64,000 bases of DNA from Pseudolysinimonas kribbensis. GTDB taxonomy: Bacteria > Actinomycetota > Actinomycetes > Actinomycetales > Microbacteriaceae. The stretch covers positions 1,612,001-1,676,000 of the forward strand of contig NZ_BSVB01000001.1 of assembly GCF_030161895.1 (NCBI RefSeq), given 5' to 3'. This document shows, piece after piece, positions 37,036 through 47,638 of the stretch (the first letter of the stretch is position 1; the number at the start of each line of letters is the position of its first letter). The notes under the pieces are model-generated. The model was not told where the DNA came from, did not search any database, and was given only the letters and a program-made list of their open reading frames with translations. The position numbers and the translations under genes were made by a program.

Positions 37036-40000
37036 TCAGAGCTCGAGCGTCGCGAGCGGGGGTCGATCGCGCCGAAGCGGTGCGCGGTGATCGACACGGC
37101 CTGCTCGAGCAGGAACGGCAGTAGCTCGATGCGCCCGGCCGCGGTCACCGGGTCGGCCCAGATCGCGACGTCCGGCGAGCCGCCGGTCGCCCGCGCGAGT
37201 GCGTCACCGGCCTCCGGGTCGGCGCTCACGAGCCGGATGCGGTCCGGATGGTTGGCGACCACGCGCGATGCGAACGCGGCATCCGGCTCGACGTCGATGC
37301 CGGTGATCGACAGCAGCGGCGCGCCGCCGAGGTCGGTGGCCTGCACGAGCGGCAGGAGGCCCGCGGGAAGCGGGACCGACGAGCTGATCCGGATGCTCGC
37401 CCGGGCGAGCACGCCGGCCGCGACGACGCGCACGAGCTCGGCCATCGACGCGCCCTCCGCGAGGCGCACGACCACGTCGGCGGGGCGGTACCGGAAGACG
37501 TTGCGCTCCACCTCGAGCCCCGACACGTCGCGCGCGGTCGCGAACTCGGCGGCCCACGCGGCCGCGTCGCTCAGCGCCCCGCGGCGCACGAGGTCGAACT
37601 CCTCGTAGCCGAGCGCGGGCTGGCTGGCCTCGATCACGCTCGCGACGCGGGCCTCGAGCCCGTCCAGTCGCAGGTCACCGGATGCCGCCGCGGGCACCGG
37701 CCGCCAGCTGCCGTGCGCGAGCAGCGCGTTCGGCCCGCCGGCCTTGTATCCGGGTCCGACCGACGACGCCTTCCAGCCGCCGAACGGCTGCCGCCGCACG
37801 ATGGCGCCGGTGATCGGCCGGTTCACGTAGAGGTTGCCGGCCTGCACGGTGTCGAGCCACTGCGCGACCTCACCGGCGTCGAGCGAGTGGATGCCGGCCG
37901 TCAGCCCGTACTCGACCGCGTTCTGCAGCGCCACGGCCTCCTCGAGCGTCGCGGCCGACATGAGTCCCAGCACCGGCCCGAAGTACTCGATGCGGTGGAA
38001 CGCGCTGCCGGCGACGACGCCGTCGCGCACCCCGGGCGACCACAGCCGGCCGTCGTCGTCGAGGCGGCGCGGCTCGACGAGCCAGCTCTCGCCCGGGCCG
38101 AGCCGGGTGAGGCCCGCGGTGAGCTTGTCGCCCGGGGGCTCGACGAGCGGCCCCATCTGCACGGCCGGATCGGTCGGCTGCCCGACCGCGAGGCTCGTGA
38201 CGGCGTCGGCGAGCTGACGGCGGAAGCGCTCCGAGGTCGCGACCGAGCCGACCAGGATCGCGAGCGACGCGGCCGAGCACTTCTGGCCGGCGTTGCCGAA
38301 GGCGCTCTTCACGATGTCCGAGACCGCGAGATCGAGGTCGGCACTCGGCGTGACGATGATCGAGTTCTTGCCGCTGGTCTCGGCGAGCAGCCGCAGCTCG
38401 GGCTTCCAGCCGCGGAACAGGGCCGCCGTCTCGGTGCTGCCGGTGAGCACGACGCGGCCGACCTCCGGCGCCGTGATGAGCGCCCGGCCGAGCTCGCCCT
38501 CGTCGATGTCGACGAGCGTCACGAGCTCGCGCGGCGCCCCGCCTCGCGGAACGCCTCCGCGAGGATCGCGCCGCAGCGCCCCGCCTGCGGGGCCGGCTTG
38601 AGGATGACGGCCGAGCCCGCGGCGAGCGCCTGCAGCACTCCACCCGCGGGGATCGAGACCGGGAAGTTCCACGGCGGCGCGACGAGCACCACCGGCACGG
38701 GCGCGAACGCGGCGCCCTCGATGCCGGCGAGCTCGCGGGCGAGTCCCGCGTAGTAGTGGGCGAAGTCGACCGCCTCGCTGACCTCGACATCCGCCTCGGC
38801 GAGCGTCTTGCCGGTCTCGGCGACCATGACCTCGATGAGCCGCCCGCGCAGGGCGGCGAGCACCTCGCCGATGCGGTCGAGCAGCTCCCCGCGCTCGGCG
38901 CCCGTCCGCGCCCCCACGTGGCGCCCGCGGCGGATGCCGCGGCGAGCCGCTGCTGCAGCGTCGCCGGGTCGGCGACCCGGGCCTCGTGCAGCGTCGCCTC
39001 GCCGATGGCGGAGTTCTTGGCGCGATCCAGCAGCCCCCGCGCCCACTCGCGGTTGACCGCGATCGACGGGTCGGTGTCGGCGGTGTTCTCGAACGGCTCG
39101 GGAGCCCGCGGCACCGGCGGGTGCAGCCGGTTCTGGATGCGGTTGGGGGCGGGCACCGCGTCGTCGAGCAGCGCGAGGGAGGCCTCGAACCGCTCGCGCT
39201 CCCGGGCGAAGACCGCGTCGTCCTCCAGCTCGAACGCGCTGGAGAGGAAGTTCTCGCTCGAGCCGTTCTCCTCGAGCCGCCGAGCGAGGTAGCTGATCGC
39301 GGCCTCGAAGTCGTCCGGATGCACGACCGGGGTGTAGAGGAGCAGGCCGCCCACGGTCTGCCGCACCGCGCTCGCCTGGCCGGGCGTCATCCCGAGCAGC
39401 ATCTCGACGTCGACACGCCGGCTGACGCCGCGCTGCTCGGCGAGCAGCCACGCGAACGCGAGGTCGAACAGGTTGTGCCCCGCGACGCCGATGCGCACGG
39501 CGTCGGTGCGCTCGGGCGCGAACGCCCGCTCGAGCAGCCGCAGGTAGTTGGCGTCGGTCGCGGCCTTGCTGCCCCAGGTCGCGAGCGGCCAGTCGTGCAC
39601 GGCCGCGTCGACGCGCTCCATCGAGAGGTTGGCCCCCTTGACGATGCGCACCTTGATGCCGGCACCGCCGGCCGCCACCCGGCGCCGGGCCCACTCGGTC
39701 AGCCGGTCGAGGGCGACGACCGAGTCGGGCAGGTAGGCCTGGAGCACGATGCCCGCCTCGAGGTTCTGCAGGTCGGGGTTCTCGAGCAGCTTGACGAAGA
39801 CCGCGATCGTCAGGTGCAGGTCGCGGTACTCCTCCATGTCGAGGTTGATGAACTTGGTGCCCGACGCGCGCGCCGCCCGCAGGTAGATCGGCAGCAGCCG
39901 CTCGACGACCCGCTCGACCGTCTCGTCGAAGCCCCAGAGGTTCAGCTGGCTCGCGACCGACGACACCTTGACCGAGACGTAGTCGACGTCGGGCCGGGAG

Positions 40001-40478
40001 AGCAGCTCGCGCGTGCCGGCGAGCCGACGCGCGGCCTCGCGCTCGCCCAGCACCGCCTCGCCGAGCAGGTTGATGTTGAGCCGCACGCCGTCGCGACGCA
40101 GGTGCGCGAGCGAGCGGGTGAGCCGCTTCGGGGAGGCGTCGATGACGAGGTGGGCGACCATCCGGCGCAGCACCCGGCGCGCGATCGGCACGATCGGCCA
40201 TGGCAGCAGCGGGGCGAAGGCGCCGCCGAGGCGCACGAGCGTGCGCAGGTGCCACGGCAGGAACCGGGGGTCAGCCGCGAGACCTGCTCGAGGCTCCGGC
40301 CGGCGACCCGCAGATCCTCGGGGCGCACGACGCGGTCGATGAAGCCGAGGGTGAACTCGAGGCCGTGCGGGTCCTTCAGCACGCCGGCGAGCCGCGTCGC
40401 GCCGGCGTCGCGCGGGGCATCCGCGCTCTGTGCGAGCCAGCGACGGACCAGGGCGACGGTCTCATCGACCGACGGCAT
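37036..40478 (-). CDS. putA: Bifunctional proline dehydrogenase / P5C dehydrogenase PutA, ~1148 aa (four frameshifts)
   Basis: PutA oxidises proline to glutamate via P5C. The proline dehydrogenase barrel shows RRDGVRLNINLLGEAVLG, YVSVKVSSVASQLN, FINLDMEEYRDL and GANLSMERVDAA. The aldehyde dehydrogenase part shows VLVAPPWNFPVSIPAGGV, AETSGKNSIIVT, FGNAGQKCSAASLAIL with the catalytic Cys, and NRPITGAIVRRQPFGGWKAS. Four single-base additions near 40271 (TPRFLPWHL), 38918 (TWGARTGAERG), 38540 (EAGAPRELV) and 37060 (IDPPLATLEL, then TGA) rebuild one chain, and four repairs fit the frame. I chose ATG 40478; GTG 40490 is possible. Confidence 0.9.
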
Positions 40479-40595
40479 CCCGGGAAGCACGGAATGAATG
40501 CTAGGCGACGGCCCCTGCGTGTCCAGGGTGCGGGAGCGGCCGTCCCGGCGCCCGGACAGCGATTCGGCTCCCGGGGCGGGACGAACGATGACACG

Positions 40596-40604
40596 TCAAC
40601 TTGA
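40596..40604. promoter_or_regulatory. Candidate MarR-type operator core
   Basis: The palindrome TCAACTTGA lies 21 bp upstream of the MarR-family start codon in the 147-bp divergent region with putA. TCAA/TTGA dyads are typical MarR half-sites, so autoregulation and possibly control of putA are inferred. Confidence 0.4.
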
Positions 40605-40625
40605 TTCGGACGATAGGCTCGTGGT

Positions 40626-41131
40626 ATGCCCGCAGCCGACCGCATAAGCGAGGAGGACTGGCGCCTCTGGCGGGCGTTCTCGTCGATGAATCGCGCGCTG
40701 GCGCGGGAGATCGACCGCCAGCTGCAACGGGATGCCGGCATCTCCAGCGCCGATTACTCGGTGCTCATCACCCTCTTCGAGGCGCCGGATCGCCGGCTGC
40801 GCACGGGGAGCTCGCCGAGCTGCTGACCTGGGAGAAGAGCCGCGTCTCGCACCAGATCTCGCGCATGGAGGCCCGCGGCCTCGTCGCGCGCGCGGAGTGC
40901 GCCGAGGACGGCCGCGGCACCTGGATCATCCTGACGACCGACGGACGCCGCGCGACCCTCGGCGCCATGCGCGACCACGCGGCGAAGCTGCGCGAGATCT
41001 TCTTCGACGTGCTGGACGACGACGAGAAGGACGCCTTCCGCTCGGGGGCGGCGCGCGTGCTCGAGAAGATCAACCTGCCCGGGTGCGAGGCCGCCGTGGA
41101 GGCCTTCGGGCGCGAGAAGGTCGGGGCGTAG
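40626..41131 (+). CDS. MarR-family transcriptional regulator, ~168 aa (one frameshift)
   Basis: Winged-helix protein: SEEDWRLWRAFSSMNRALAREIDRQL, SSADYSVLITLFEAPDRRL, then LLTWEKSRVSHQISRMEARGLVAR (recognition helix) and the wing CAEDGRGTWIILTTDGR. Adding one G in the run near 40812 gives RLRTGELAELLTW and joins the frames. It is divergent from putA and convergent with an SDR gene 12 bp away. The regulated gene is unknown; a TCAACTTGA dyad upstream may be its own operator. Confidence 0.85.
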
Positions 41132-41143
41132 CGGCTCGCGCCG

Positions 41144-41910
41144 TCACAACCCGACGCTGCCCTGCATGATCCCCCGTCGATGACGACGGTCGTCGAGGTC
41201 ATGTACGACGCCTTGCCGGATGCGAGGAACACCGCGACATCGGCGATGTCCTCCGGCTTGGCCATGCGGTGCAGCGGGATCGCGTCGTTCAGCTTCTCCA
41301 GCTCCGCGGGGTCGCTCATGGTCGACGCGTTGAGCGGCGTCTCGACCGCGCCCGGCGCGATGTTCACGACCCGGATGCCGTACGGGCCGAGCTCGACGCC
41401 GGCGGTCCGGGCCAGCATCCGCATCCCTCCCTTGGAGACGCAGTAGGCGATGTTGCCGGGCATCGGCCAGTCCTCGTGCACCGACGAGATGTTGAGGATC
41501 AGCCCCGGCGTCTTCTGCTTCAGGAACTGCCGCGCCGCCGCCTGCGTCGCGAAGAACGCGCTCTTCATGTTGACGGCCATGACCCGGTCGTAGCCCTCCT
41601 CGGTCTCCTCGAGCAGCGAGTGGCGATCCTCGATGCCCGCGTTGTTGACGAGCACATCGAGGCGGCCGAAGCGGTCGACGGCGCCCCGGATCAGGCGCTC
41701 CAGGTCGGCGGCGCGGGTGATGTCGGCCTCGAGCGCGACGGCCGAGCCGCCCGCCTTCTCGATCCGCTCGACCAGGTCGGAGGCGTCGTCCGCGTGCGCC
41801 ACGTAGTCGACGACGACGTTCGCCCCCTCGGCCGCGGCGGCCACGCAGATCTGCTCCCCGATCCCGCTGTTCCCGCCGGTGACGACGATGGTCTTGCCGC
41901 TCAGCAGCAT
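41144..41910 (-). CDS. Short-chain dehydrogenase/reductase, glucose-1-dehydrogenase-like, ~255 aa (one frameshift)
   Basis: Classical SDR: cofactor motif VVTGGNSGIGEQI near residue 10, LVNNAGIEDR, active-site ILNISSVHEDWPMPGNIAYCVSKGGM with Ser, Tyr and Lys of the catalytic triad, and the end VVIDGGIMQGSVGL. The last residues need one G added near 41169 (GGGGG run), giving a stop at 41144 instead of read-through into the neighbouring gene. The length and sequence fit the glucose 1-dehydrogenase or 3-oxoacyl reductase group; the sugar or steroid substrate cannot be told. Confidence 0.85.
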
Positions 41911-42065
41911 GTGCGCCCTTCCTCTCGCGGTCGTCTCGATGATCCCGACCGCTCCACGCGGCAGGCTAGGCGCGCATCCTCGGTACCGACCGGATGCGAC
42001 GCCGGCTCACAGCCCGCGCACGTCGGCACTGGTCCCGCGTCACCGGTGCGCCGTAACCTCGGCGC

Positions 42066-43422
42066 ATGCCCGACCTCTCCCCCTCGCCCGCTCCGTGTCC
42101 GGATCCGTCCTCGTCCCCGCCGACGACGGGTACGCCGCCGCCTGCACCGGCTTCAACCTGGCCGTCGTGCCGCGCCCGGATGCCGTGCTCGTCGCGCGCG
42201 ACGAGGCCGACGTGGCGGCGGGCGTGCGGTTCGCGCGCGACACGGGGCTGGCGATCCGGGTCATCGCCACCGGGCACGGTGCCGCGCCGGTGCCGGACGG
42301 CGGCCTGCTCATCAACGTGAGCGGCCTGGATTCCGTGAGCGTCGAGCCGTTCGCGCGCACCGCGACGGTGGGCGGCGGCGCCCCGTGGCGGGAGGTCGTC
42401 GCGCAGGCCGCACCGCACGGTCTGGCTCCGATCACCGGATCGTCGGCCGGCGTCGGCGCCGTCGGCTTCCTGTTGGGCGGCGGCCTCGGCCCGCTCTCGC
42501 GGCACTTCGGCGTCGGCTCCGACCAGCTCGTCTCGGCGCGGATCGTCACCGGCTCCGGCGAGGTCGTCACGGCCTCCGCCGACGAGAACCCCGACCTGTT
42601 CTGGGCGCTGCGCGGCGGCAAGAGCGGCCTCGGCATCGTCACCTCCGCGACGGTGCGGCTCGTCGAGGTCGCCGAGCTCTACGGAGGCGCGCTCCTGTTC
42701 GACGCGAACGATGCCCGCGCCGTGCTCACCGGCTGGCTCGCGTGGGGCGCCGACGCCGACGCGCGCATCACGACGAGCGTCGCGGTCATGCGCTTCCCCG
42801 ACCTCGACGAGGTGCCGCCGCCGCTGCGCGGCCGCCATCTCGTGAGCGTGCGGTTCGCCGCCCCGGTGGATGCGGCATCCGGCGAACAGCTCGCGGCACC
42901 GCTGCGTGCCCTTGCGCCCGTGTACCTCGACGCGCTCGGCCCGCTGCCGATCGCCGAGATCGCCAAGGTGCACAGTGACCCCGACGGTCCGCTGCCCGGC
43001 TGGATGCGGGGCATCATGCTGGGAGAGCTCGACGAGCGCTTCGTCGACGCCCTGCTCGGGCTCGTCGGCGCGGGCACCGAGTCGCCGTTCCTGGGCGTCG
43101 AGGTGCGTCAGCTCGGCGGCGCCGTCGCCGACCCGTCCGGCGACAGCGCGATGGGCGGGCGCGAGAATCCGTTCACGCTCTCGGTGATCGGTGCGCCGAA
43201 CCCGGCCCTGTTCGCGACCGTGCTGCCCGGTGCGTTCGCCGGGCTCCGCGCGCGTCTCGGCGAGTGGATCGCGCCGACCACGACCATCAACTGGCTCGGC
43301 GAGTCGGAGGACCCGACCGAGTACCGCTCGGCATGGTCGCCCGCGGCGTTCGCGCGGCTGGCCGAGGTGCGCCGGCGTTACGACCCCTCGGGGTGTTCAC
43401 GTTCGGGCCGACGGAGGCGTGA
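42066..43422 (+). CDS. FAD-binding (BBE/GlcD-type) oxidoreductase, ~452 aa (two frameshifts)
   Basis: A flavin oxidoreductase of the p-cresol methylhydroxylase superfamily. The PP-loop region shows IRVIATGHGAAPVPDGGLLINVSGLDSV, then TGSSAGVGAVGFLLGGGLGPLSRHFG and NPDLFWALRGGKSGLGIVT. The BBE-like end is RRRYDPSGVFTFGPTEA. One C added near 42081 puts the ATG at 42066 in frame (MPDLSPLARSVSGSVLVP), and one G near 43394 gives the terminal sequence and a TGA at 43422. The usual covalent-FAD His is not obvious to me. The substrate is unknown; relatives oxidise sugars or alkaloids. Confidence 0.82.
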
Positions 43423-43425
43423 GGC

Positions 43426-44457
43426 TCAGGCGTCGGCCGCGAGTTCGGCGAGCAGCGCGCGTTCGGCGTCGTCGGTGAGCCCGGCGCGCCGTTCTCCCGT
43501 GGTGGGGCCGGCGACGGCATCCGCGGCGGCCTGATCTGCGCCATCGCGCAGGGTCTGCTCGAGCGGGCGACGGCGCAGCCCGAGGGCGACCGCGCGCGAG
43601 CTGTCGTGCGCCGCGAGCGCGACCAGCTCGGTCGGCAGCCACAGCGGCAGGGATCGCGGCCCGGCCCAGTACCCGACCTCGCGCTCGGCGATCCACGCCT
43701 CGTCCGCCGCGACCAGGGTGCCGCTCCAGCCGACCGCGCGCTGCGCGATCGAGAGGTGCTCGGAGAACGGCAGCGTCTCGCCGGTCACGTTCGCGATCCC
43801 GGTGAAGCGTCGCTCCGCGGCCTCCACCAGGAAGGCGGCGAGGTCGCGCACGTCGGTGACCTGTGTCGGCCGGTCGGGGGTGTCGGGCACGAGCACCTGC
43901 CGCTCCGGATTCGACGGATGCGCGAAGCGGGCCGGCCAGTAGGTCGTGCGCTGCGAGGGATCGCCGGGTCCGCCGATGAGGCTCGGCCGCGCGATGAACG
44001 AGCGCGCCTCGCCGAACGCGGAGCGCACCGCCTCCTCGCACGCGACCTTCGCGGCTCCGTACTCCTCGAGCGAGGCCATCGTGTCGGCGGCGAGCGCGGG
44101 GTGCACCGGCGCCGACTCGTCGGCGCCCAGATCTCCCGTGCCTCCCTCGTTCGCGCGCAGGTAGACCGAGCAGGTCGAGACGTACACGACGTGCCGCGCG
44201 CGTCCGGCGAGCACGGACGCCGCTGCCCGCACGTGGCCGGGATGCGTCGCGAGGTCGACGACGGCATCCCAGTCCTCGCCGGTCACCGCGGCGTAGGCGT
44301 CCGGCGCATCGCGGTCGGCGCGCACGAACCTCGCGCCGTCCGGCGGCGCACCCGCCTCGCCCCGAGCCAGCGCGGTCACGTCGTGGCCGCGGCGCAGCGC
44401 CTCGCCGACGACCTCGCGTCCCACCCACGCCGTGCCACCGAGCACCAGGATCCGCAT
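43426..44457 (-). CDS. NAD-dependent epimerase/dehydratase family protein, 343 aa
   Basis: Extended SDR fold with MRILVLGGTAWVGREVVGEALRRGHDV (NAD-binding GxxGxxG variant GGTAWVG), VVDLATHPGHVRAA, VYVSTCSVY and SLEEYGAAKVACEEAV with the catalytic Tyr/Lys. It resembles reductases that act on nucleotide sugars or flavonoid-type substrates in actinobacteria. The ATG at 44457 starts the Rossmann strand directly. It ends 3 bp after the convergent FAD oxidoreductase. The substrate is unknown. Confidence 0.83.
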   Translation of the reverse strand: MRILVLGGTAWVGREVVGEALRRGHDVTALARGEAGAPPDGARFVRADRDAPDAYAAVTGEDWDAVVDLATHPGHVRAAASVLAGRARHVVYVSTCSVYLRANEGGTGDLGADESAPVHPALAADTMASLEEYGAAKVACEEAVRSAFGEARSFIARPSLIGGPGDPSQRTTYWPARFAHPSNPERQVLVPDTPDRPTQVTDVRDLAAFLVEAAERRFTGIANVTGETLPFSEHLSIAQRAVGWSGTLVAADEAWIAEREVGYWAGPRSLPLWLPTELVALAAHDSSRAVALGLRRRPLEQTLRDGADQAAADAVAGPTTGERRAGLTDDAERALLAELAADA

Positions 44458-44519
44458 GGCCCCATGCAACGACGGATCCGCTGCGCAGGTCAACGCGGCT
44501 CTGCCGAGAGCGAAGCCGG

Positions 44520-45421
44520 CTACCGGGTGCGGTGCGCGGGGATCGCCATCCGCGGCGCCCGCCGCTCGTACCCGACCCCGGACACCTCGAGGTAGCGCAC
44601 CACCCGGTGCCGGTGGCCGCGCCACGGCTCGAGCAGTTCGAGCATCCCGTCGTCGTCGACGCGCTGCCCCGCGAGCGCCATGCCGACCTGCTTCGCGAGG
44701 TGCAGGTCGCCGATGCTCACCGAGTCCGGGTCGCCGTGCGAGCGCTGCACCGTCTCGTGCGCGGTCCAGACGCCGATGCCGGTGACCGTCCGCATCCGGC
44801 GCACCGCCGCCGCCGCCGGCAGCGCGGCGGAGCGCTCGAGCGTGTCGCCCACGGCCATGACCCGCATGAGCGTGTCGGCGCGCTGCGGCGTGACGCCGGC
44901 ACGGTGCCACTCCCACGACGGGACACGCCGCCAGGTCGCCGCATCCGGCGGGATGCGCATGCCCTCCGGCGCGGGTCCGGGCGCCGGCGTGCCGTGCCGG
45001 TGCACGAGCACCCGCCAGGCGCGCATCGCCTCGACGGAGGTCACCTTCTGCCCCATGATCGTCGGCACCAGGTGCGGCAGGAGCCGGCCGGTGCGCGCCA
45101 GCCGCAGCCCCGGCATCCGGTGATGCAGGTCGCGGATCACCGGATGCCGCGAGGGGTCGAATCCGGTCGGGTCGTCATCGGCGCCGAGCAGCCGCGGCAT
45201 CGCGTCGAGGGCGGCGCCGGCCCCGGGCCCCAGGCGCTCCCGGCGATGCCGTGGGCGCTCTCGGTCAGCCGCAGCGTCGCGTCGCCCTCGGGCGTGCGGA
45301 ACGCGAGCCACCAGCCGCGCGCGTCCCGGCGCGCGGCCGGGTCGCGCGGGCCGAAGACCAGCGGGGCGAGGGTGGCGTCCACCGCGACCCGCTGGGCGGG
45401 CCGGTAGATCCCGGTGAGCAT
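44520..45421 (-). CDS. DNA-3-methyladenine glycosylase-family (AlkA-like, HhH-GPD) protein, ~300 aa (one frameshift)
   Basis: Base-excision repair glycosylase of the AlkA type. The helix-hairpin-helix region is AAVRRMRTVTGIGVWTAHETVQRSHGDPDSVSIGDLHL, with the catalytic Asp in this segment, and MGQKVTSVEAMRAWRVLV precedes it. The N-terminal domain (TLAPLVFGPRDPA, GWWLAFRTPEGDATLRL) is in another frame; adding one G in the run near 45222 gives GPGAGAALDAM. I chose the ATG at 45421; the frame is open further upstream, so a start nearer 45490 is possible. The damaged base removed is not certain. Confidence 0.8.
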
Positions 45422-45536
45422 CACGAGCCGGCCGGAGCGGCACCCGGCGAGGCGCCGCATCCGGTGGTCGACGTGGCCGTGCTCATGCGCGGACTCTAGC
45501 GCGAGGTTCCGTCGCCGTCGGACGTAGGGTCGACGG

Positions 45537-46078
45537 ATGGCCGATCTGACGACCGAGCGGCTCAGCCTCCGCTCCTTCGGTCCCGACGACGTCGACTTCG
45601 TCTTCGACATGTACTCGCGCTGGGAGGTCCAGCGCTTCATCGGCCTCGTGCCCCGGGTGATGACCGATCGCGCCGAGGCCGTCGAGCGGGTCGAGCGCTA
45701 CGCCGCGCTCGAGCATCCCGTCCACGGCATCTGGGCGATCACCGACCGGGTCACGGGCGGGCGACTCGGCGTCGCGCTCCTCAAGCCGCTGCCGGCCTCC
45801 GGCCCCGAGAGCCCGCTCCTGCCGTCGGGGGACGTCGAGATCGGATGGCACCTGCATCCCGACGCGTGGGGCCACGGCTACGCCTCGGAGGCCGCGCGCG
45901 CCGTGCTCGACCACGCGTTCGCCGGCGGACTGCCCCGCGTGCTCGCCGTGACGAACCCCGGCAACCGCGCGTCGCAGGTGGTCGCGCTGCGGATCGGGAT
46001 GACGCACCTGGGCACGACCGACGCGTACTACAACGCGACCTGCGAACTCTTCGGCATCGACCGCCCGGCGGCCCCTAG
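45537..46078 (+). CDS. GNAT-family N-acetyltransferase, ~180 aa (one frameshift at stop)
   Basis: RimJ-type acetyltransferase: DLTTERLSLRSFGPDDVDFVF, GIWAITDRVTGGRLGVALL, the acetyl-CoA loop IGWHLHPDAWGHGYASEAARAVL and TNPGNRASQVVALRIGMTHLGTTDAYY. As written the frame runs on into the phosphofructokinase gene. Adding one C (GCCCCTAG to GCCCCCTAG) near 46073 yields a TAG at 46076-46078 after DRPAAP, which is the likely true end. The substrate is unknown. Confidence 0.83.
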
Positions 46079-46125
46079 CCCGGCCGGTCGGAGGCCGGTG
46101 TCGCGGCGCGGCATGATGGAGGACG

Positions 46126-47148
46126 ATGAGCATCGGCATCCTGACCTCCGGGGGCGACTGCCCCGGCCTCAACGCGGTCATCCGCGCCGCCGTCCTCACC
46201 GGCTCGAAGCTGCACGACATGGAGTTCGTCGGCTTCCGCAACGGGTGGAGGGGCGTCGTCGAGGCCGACCTCATGCCGCTCGGCCGGCCCGAGGTCATGG
46301 GCATCTCGAAGCAGGGCGGCACGATCCTCGGCAGCTCGCGCACCAACCCGTTCGACGGCGGCGGCGCGGCGCGGGTCGCTCAGGTCATGGACGAGAACGG
46401 GATCGACTCGATCATCGCGATCGGCGGGGAGGGCACGCTCGCCGCGGCGAAGCGGCTGACCGATGAGGGCATCCGGATCGTCGGGGTGCCGAAGACCATC
46501 GACAACGACCTCTCGGCGACCGATTACACGTTCGGCTTCGACACCGCGGTGCAGATCGCGACCGAGTCGATGGACCGGCTGCGCACCACCGGCGACTCGC
46601 ACGGCCGCTGCATGGTGGCGGAGGTCATGGGCCGGCACGTGGGGTGGATCGCGCTGCACTCGGGCATGGCGGCCGGCGCCCACGCGATCCTGATCCCCGA
46701 ACGCAAGACGAGCATGGACCAGATCATCGAGTGGGTGGAGTCGGCCCGGGATCGCGGCCGCGCGCCGCTCATCTGCGTGGCCGAGGGATTCCAGCTCGAC
46801 ACCATGGACGACGCGCACTCCGAGCGCGGCCTCGACGCGTTCGGGCGCCCGCGGCTCGGCGGCATCGGCGACCAGCTGGCGCCCGAGATCGAGCACCGCA
46901 CCGGCATCGAGACCCGCGCGACGACGCTCGGCCACATCCAGCGCGGCGGCACGCCGTCGGCCTACGACCGCGTGCTGGCGACGCGCTACGGGATGGCGTC
47001 GGTCACCTCGATCCTCGAGGGGCATTGGGGTCGCATGGTCGCCCTTCGCGGCACGCAGATCGTGCACGTGCCGTTCGAGGACGCGCTCGGGCGCCTCAAG
47101 ACCGTGCCGGAGAGCCGGTACGAGGAGGCGTCGGTGCTCTTCGGCTGA
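46126..47148 (+). CDS. pfkA: 6-phosphofructokinase, 340 aa
   Basis: Phosphorylates fructose 6-phosphate in glycolysis. Motifs are GILTSGGDCPGLNAVIRAAV, IIAIGGEGTLAAAKRLTDEG, VPKTIDNDLSATDYTFGFDTAV and EVMGRHVGWIALHSGMAAGA, ending with TTLGHIQRGGTPSAYDRVLATR. The residue pair that separates donors is mixed: Gly in GGEGT as in ATP enzymes, Lys in PKTIDND as in PPi enzymes. This G/K pattern is known from ATP-dependent actinomycete PfkA. A GGAGG lies 5 bp before the ATG. Confidence 0.94.
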   Translation: MSIGILTSGGDCPGLNAVIRAAVLTGSKLHDMEFVGFRNGWRGVVEADLMPLGRPEVMGISKQGGTILGSSRTNPFDGGGAARVAQVMDENGIDSIIAIGGEGTLAAAKRLTDEGIRIVGVPKTIDNDLSATDYTFGFDTAVQIATESMDRLRTTGDSHGRCMVAEVMGRHVGWIALHSGMAAGAHAILIPERKTSMDQIIEWVESARDRGRAPLICVAEGFQLDTMDDAHSERGLDAFGRPRLGGIGDQLAPEIEHRTGIETRATTLGHIQRGGTPSAYDRVLATRYGMASVTSILEGHWGRMVALRGTQIVHVPFEDALGRLKTVPESRYEEASVLFG

Positions 47149-47183
47149 GCCGTAGCCCCAGCGCGCGGTGCGACACTGAGGGG

Positions 47184-47585
47184 ATGGACACCGCGTTCCT
47201 CGTCATCGCGCTGATCTTCGCCGTGCTGGCCGCGCTCATCCACGTCGTGATCTTCTTCCTCGAGAGCGTGCTCTGGTCGAAGCCGACGATCTGGCGCCGG
47301 TTCGGTGTCGCGTCGCGGGACGACGCCGCCGTGCTGCAGCCGATGGCCTACAACCAGGGCTTCTACAACCTCTTCCTCGCGATCGCGACGGGCCTCGGCA
47401 TCGTGCTGATCGCCGCGGCGCCCGTGCACAACGTCGGCGTCGGCATCGCGGGGTCGCGCTCGCGAGCATGCTGCTCGCGTCGATCGTGCTCATCACGTCG
47501 AACCCGAAGCTCGCCCGCGCGGCGCTCACGCAGGGCCTCCCCGCTGATCGCGCTGATCTTCGGCGTCCTCTGGGTCGTGCTCTAG
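47184..47585 (+). CDS. DUF1304-family small membrane protein, ~134 aa (two frameshifts)
   Basis: Four membrane helices: AFLVIALIFAVLAALIHVVIFFLESVLW, YNLFLAIATGLGIVLIAA, a third that appears only after adding one G near 47455 (GVALASMLLASIVLITSNPK), and PLIALIFGVLWVVL at the end. The last join near 47543 requires two C added (LTQGLPPLIAL) or one C removed; the first fits the pattern of base loss in this window. DUF1304 proteins (YqjF-like) are of unknown function. A GGGGA lies just before the ATG at 47184. Confidence 0.72.
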   Translation: MDTAFLVIALIFAVLAALIHVVIFFLESVLWSKPTIWRRFGVASRDDAAVLQPMAYNQGFYNLFLAIATGLGIVLIAAAPVHNVGVGIAGSRSRACCSRRSCSSRRTRSSPARRSRRASPLIALIFGVLWVVL

Positions 47586-47593
47586 CCCCCGTG

Positions 47594-47638
47594 GCCAAAA
47601 ACGCCCAGTGTCGCGCGCCGCGAGTGGGCGTTTTCGGC
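47594..47638. terminator. Bidirectional hairpin terminator between DUF1304 gene and hemL
   Basis: Arms GCCAAAAACGCCCA (47594-47607) and TGGGCGTTTTCGGC (47625-47638) pair over 14 bp with one mismatch. The A and T tracts at the stem base act as U tracts in both directions. It abuts the hemL stop codon. Confidence 0.8.

Noticed and set aside
34486-37608. A 1040-codon plus-strand open frame opposite the FdhF-like gene and the end of putA
   Set aside because: Composition is that of an antisense shadow, with no motifs, and both genes on the other strand are secure.
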